Shown here: one piece after another, positions 4,476 through 5,056 of the stretch
Layout: each line of letters starts with the position of its first letter
Position numbering within the stretch: the first letter of the stretch is position 1
Source: Opitutia bacterium UBA953
GTDB lineage: Bacteria > Verrucomicrobiota > Verrucomicrobiia > Opitutales > UBA953
Assembly: GCA_002293125.1 (NCBI GenBank)
Contig: DBCR01000027.1
Coordinates: forward strand, 526 to 5,581
Length of the DNA: 5,056 bases
Reading direction: 5' to 3'
Made by a program: the position numbers and the translations under genes
The notes under the pieces: model-generated
Databases searched by the model: none
What the model saw: only the letters and a program-made list of their open reading frames with translations
What the model was told of the DNA's origin: nothing

Positions 4476-5056
4476 TCAGGCCGAGCAACCGCAACCGCCG
4501 GAACCGCAGCCGCCTTGCTTCTGGGCGACGGGCTGTTCGGTGGAGCAGCAACCGCTCGAAGCCGCGCCTTCTTCCGAGGAACAGCAACCACCTTCGGAGG
4601 CCTCGCCGGTGGAGCAGCAACCGCCTTCGGAGGAGGCTTCGCCGGAACCACAACCGCCGCCGCCGCAGCAACCGCCCGACTGATGGGGATGGCCGTGGGA
4701 GAGTTCGGTGAGTTCGGCCGCGCGGACCGAGACGACCTTGATGTCGAAATGCAGGGTCTTGCCGGCGAGCTCATGGTTGCCGTCGAGGGTGACTTCTTCG
4801 CCTTCGATCTTCTTGATCGTGAGGACGCGCATGCCCAGGTTGGTCTCGGCGTGGAAACGCATGCCGACCTGCGGGGTGTTGGCGCCGAAGGCGTTGAGCG
4901 GGACCTGCTGGAGGAGCTTTTCGTTGTATTCGCCGTAGCCGAGCTGCGGCGGGACGAGGACGCTCTTGGTGTCGCCGGCGACGAGGCCGTCGACGCCCTG
5001 CTCAAGGCCGGGGATGATGTTCTGGGCGCCGTGGAGATACTCCATCGGGCCGCGAT
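4476..5056 (-). CDS. slyD: SlyD-type FKBP peptidyl-prolyl cis-trans isomerase with Cys-rich tail (5' end outside window)
   Basis: SlyD-type proteins are cytosolic prolyl isomerases and chaperones, often with a metal-binding tail used in metallocentre assembly. Residues here are counted from the internal Met at 5045. The FKBP core shows MEYLHGAQNIIPGLEQ (1-16), VPPQLGYGEYNEKLLQQVP (31-49, leading into the insert-in-flap domain) and DGNHELAGKTLHFDIKVVSVR (88-108), all closely SlyD-like. The reading frame stays open to the window edge (RGP before that Met), and SlyD homologues have about 30 more residues upstream, so the true start is outside. The tail (117-189) opens with HGHPH and holds 12 Cys, mostly as CC pairs, in Gly/Ser/Glu-rich sequence with 11-residue repeats. 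E. coli SlyD has a His-dominated tail, so metal preference may differ. An intrinsic terminator follows. The family call is firm; the tail's role is inferred. Confidence 0.94.
   Translation of the reverse strand, partial: RGPMEYLHGAQNIIPGLEQGVDGLVAGDTKSVLVPPQLGYGEYNEKLLQQVPLNAFGANTPQVGMRFHAETNLGMRVLTIKKIEGEEVTLDGNHELAGKTLHFDIKVVSVRAAELTELSHGHPHQSGGCCGGGGCGSGEASSEGGCCSTGEASEGGCCSSEEGAASSGCCSTEQPVAQKQGGCGSGGCGCSA
4536..4637 (-). repeat. Tandem 11-residue repeats in the SlyD Cys-rich tail
   Basis: Residues 138-148 (SSEGGCCSTGE) and 149-159 (ASEGGCCSSEE) are adjacent 11-residue repeats. A looser third copy (AASSGCCSTEQ, 161-171) follows after one extra Gly. At DNA level an 18-bp direct repeat (4538-4555 and 4607-4624) and a 10-bp repeat CCTTCGGAGG (4591-4600 and 4624-4633) underlie it, spaced by 69 and 33 bp, both multiples of three. 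This points to in-frame duplication of the tail. Confidence 0.8.

Noticed and set aside
4451..5005. Minus-strand 184-codon frame within the slyD gene
   Set aside because: It is an out-of-frame shadow rich in Arg, Ser, Pro and Ala. The SlyD motifs lie in the other frame.
5043..5045. ATG 5045 as the start of the SlyD homologue
   Set aside because: The frame remains open upstream (RGP) and MEYLHG corresponds to an internal family position, so the gene continues beyond the window.
1..5056. tRNA, rRNA, insertion sequence, phage or defence genes
   Set aside because: I saw no transposase, integrase, nuclease or RNA-gene signature on either strand. All coding capacity is taken by the listed genes.

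Overview
The window is GC-rich bacterial DNA, and almost every base is coding or short intergenic sequence. The PurM variant, the OsmC protein and the FucP/GluP-type transporter all resemble versions I associate with Bacteroidota and Verrucomicrobiota. With the high GC content and the near absence of Shine-Dalgarno sequences, a verrucomicrobial source (Opitutaceae-like) is my best guess. No 16S or other marker gene is present to confirm it.

Layout, left to right. Positions 1-907 (minus strand) hold a phosphoribosylformylglycinamidine cyclo-ligase (purM). It is cut by the left edge and interrupted by an apparent one-base frameshift at about 181. Divergent from it, on the plus strand, are a small membrane-anchored protein of unknown function (962-1408), a single-cluster ferredoxin (1456-1689) with its own promoter and a strong intrinsic terminator, and an OsmC/Ohr-family thiol protein (1772-2179). 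Positions 2180-2503 hold no gene but are packed with short direct and inverted repeats. The rest is on the minus strand: a 12-TM sugar transporter of the FucP/GluP family (2504-3814), a small predicted secreted protein of unknown function (3902-4348), and a SlyD-type FKBP prolyl isomerase whose 5' end lies beyond the right edge (4476-5056). The isomerase ends in a repetitive cysteine-rich tail and is followed by an intrinsic terminator.

The genes look like independent housekeeping units, not one operon or a defence or mobile system. Ferredoxin and OsmC are both redox proteins but are separated by a terminator. The three minus-strand genes at the right are separated by hairpins and by gaps of 87 and 127 bp. 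I see no evidence for a new multi-gene system. The most interesting points are the purM frameshift, the tandem-repeat Cys-rich tail of the SlyD homologue, the loss of both FucP-type protonatable residues in the transporter, the palindrome-rich intergenic block, and two promoters placed so close to start codons that leaderless mRNAs are likely.
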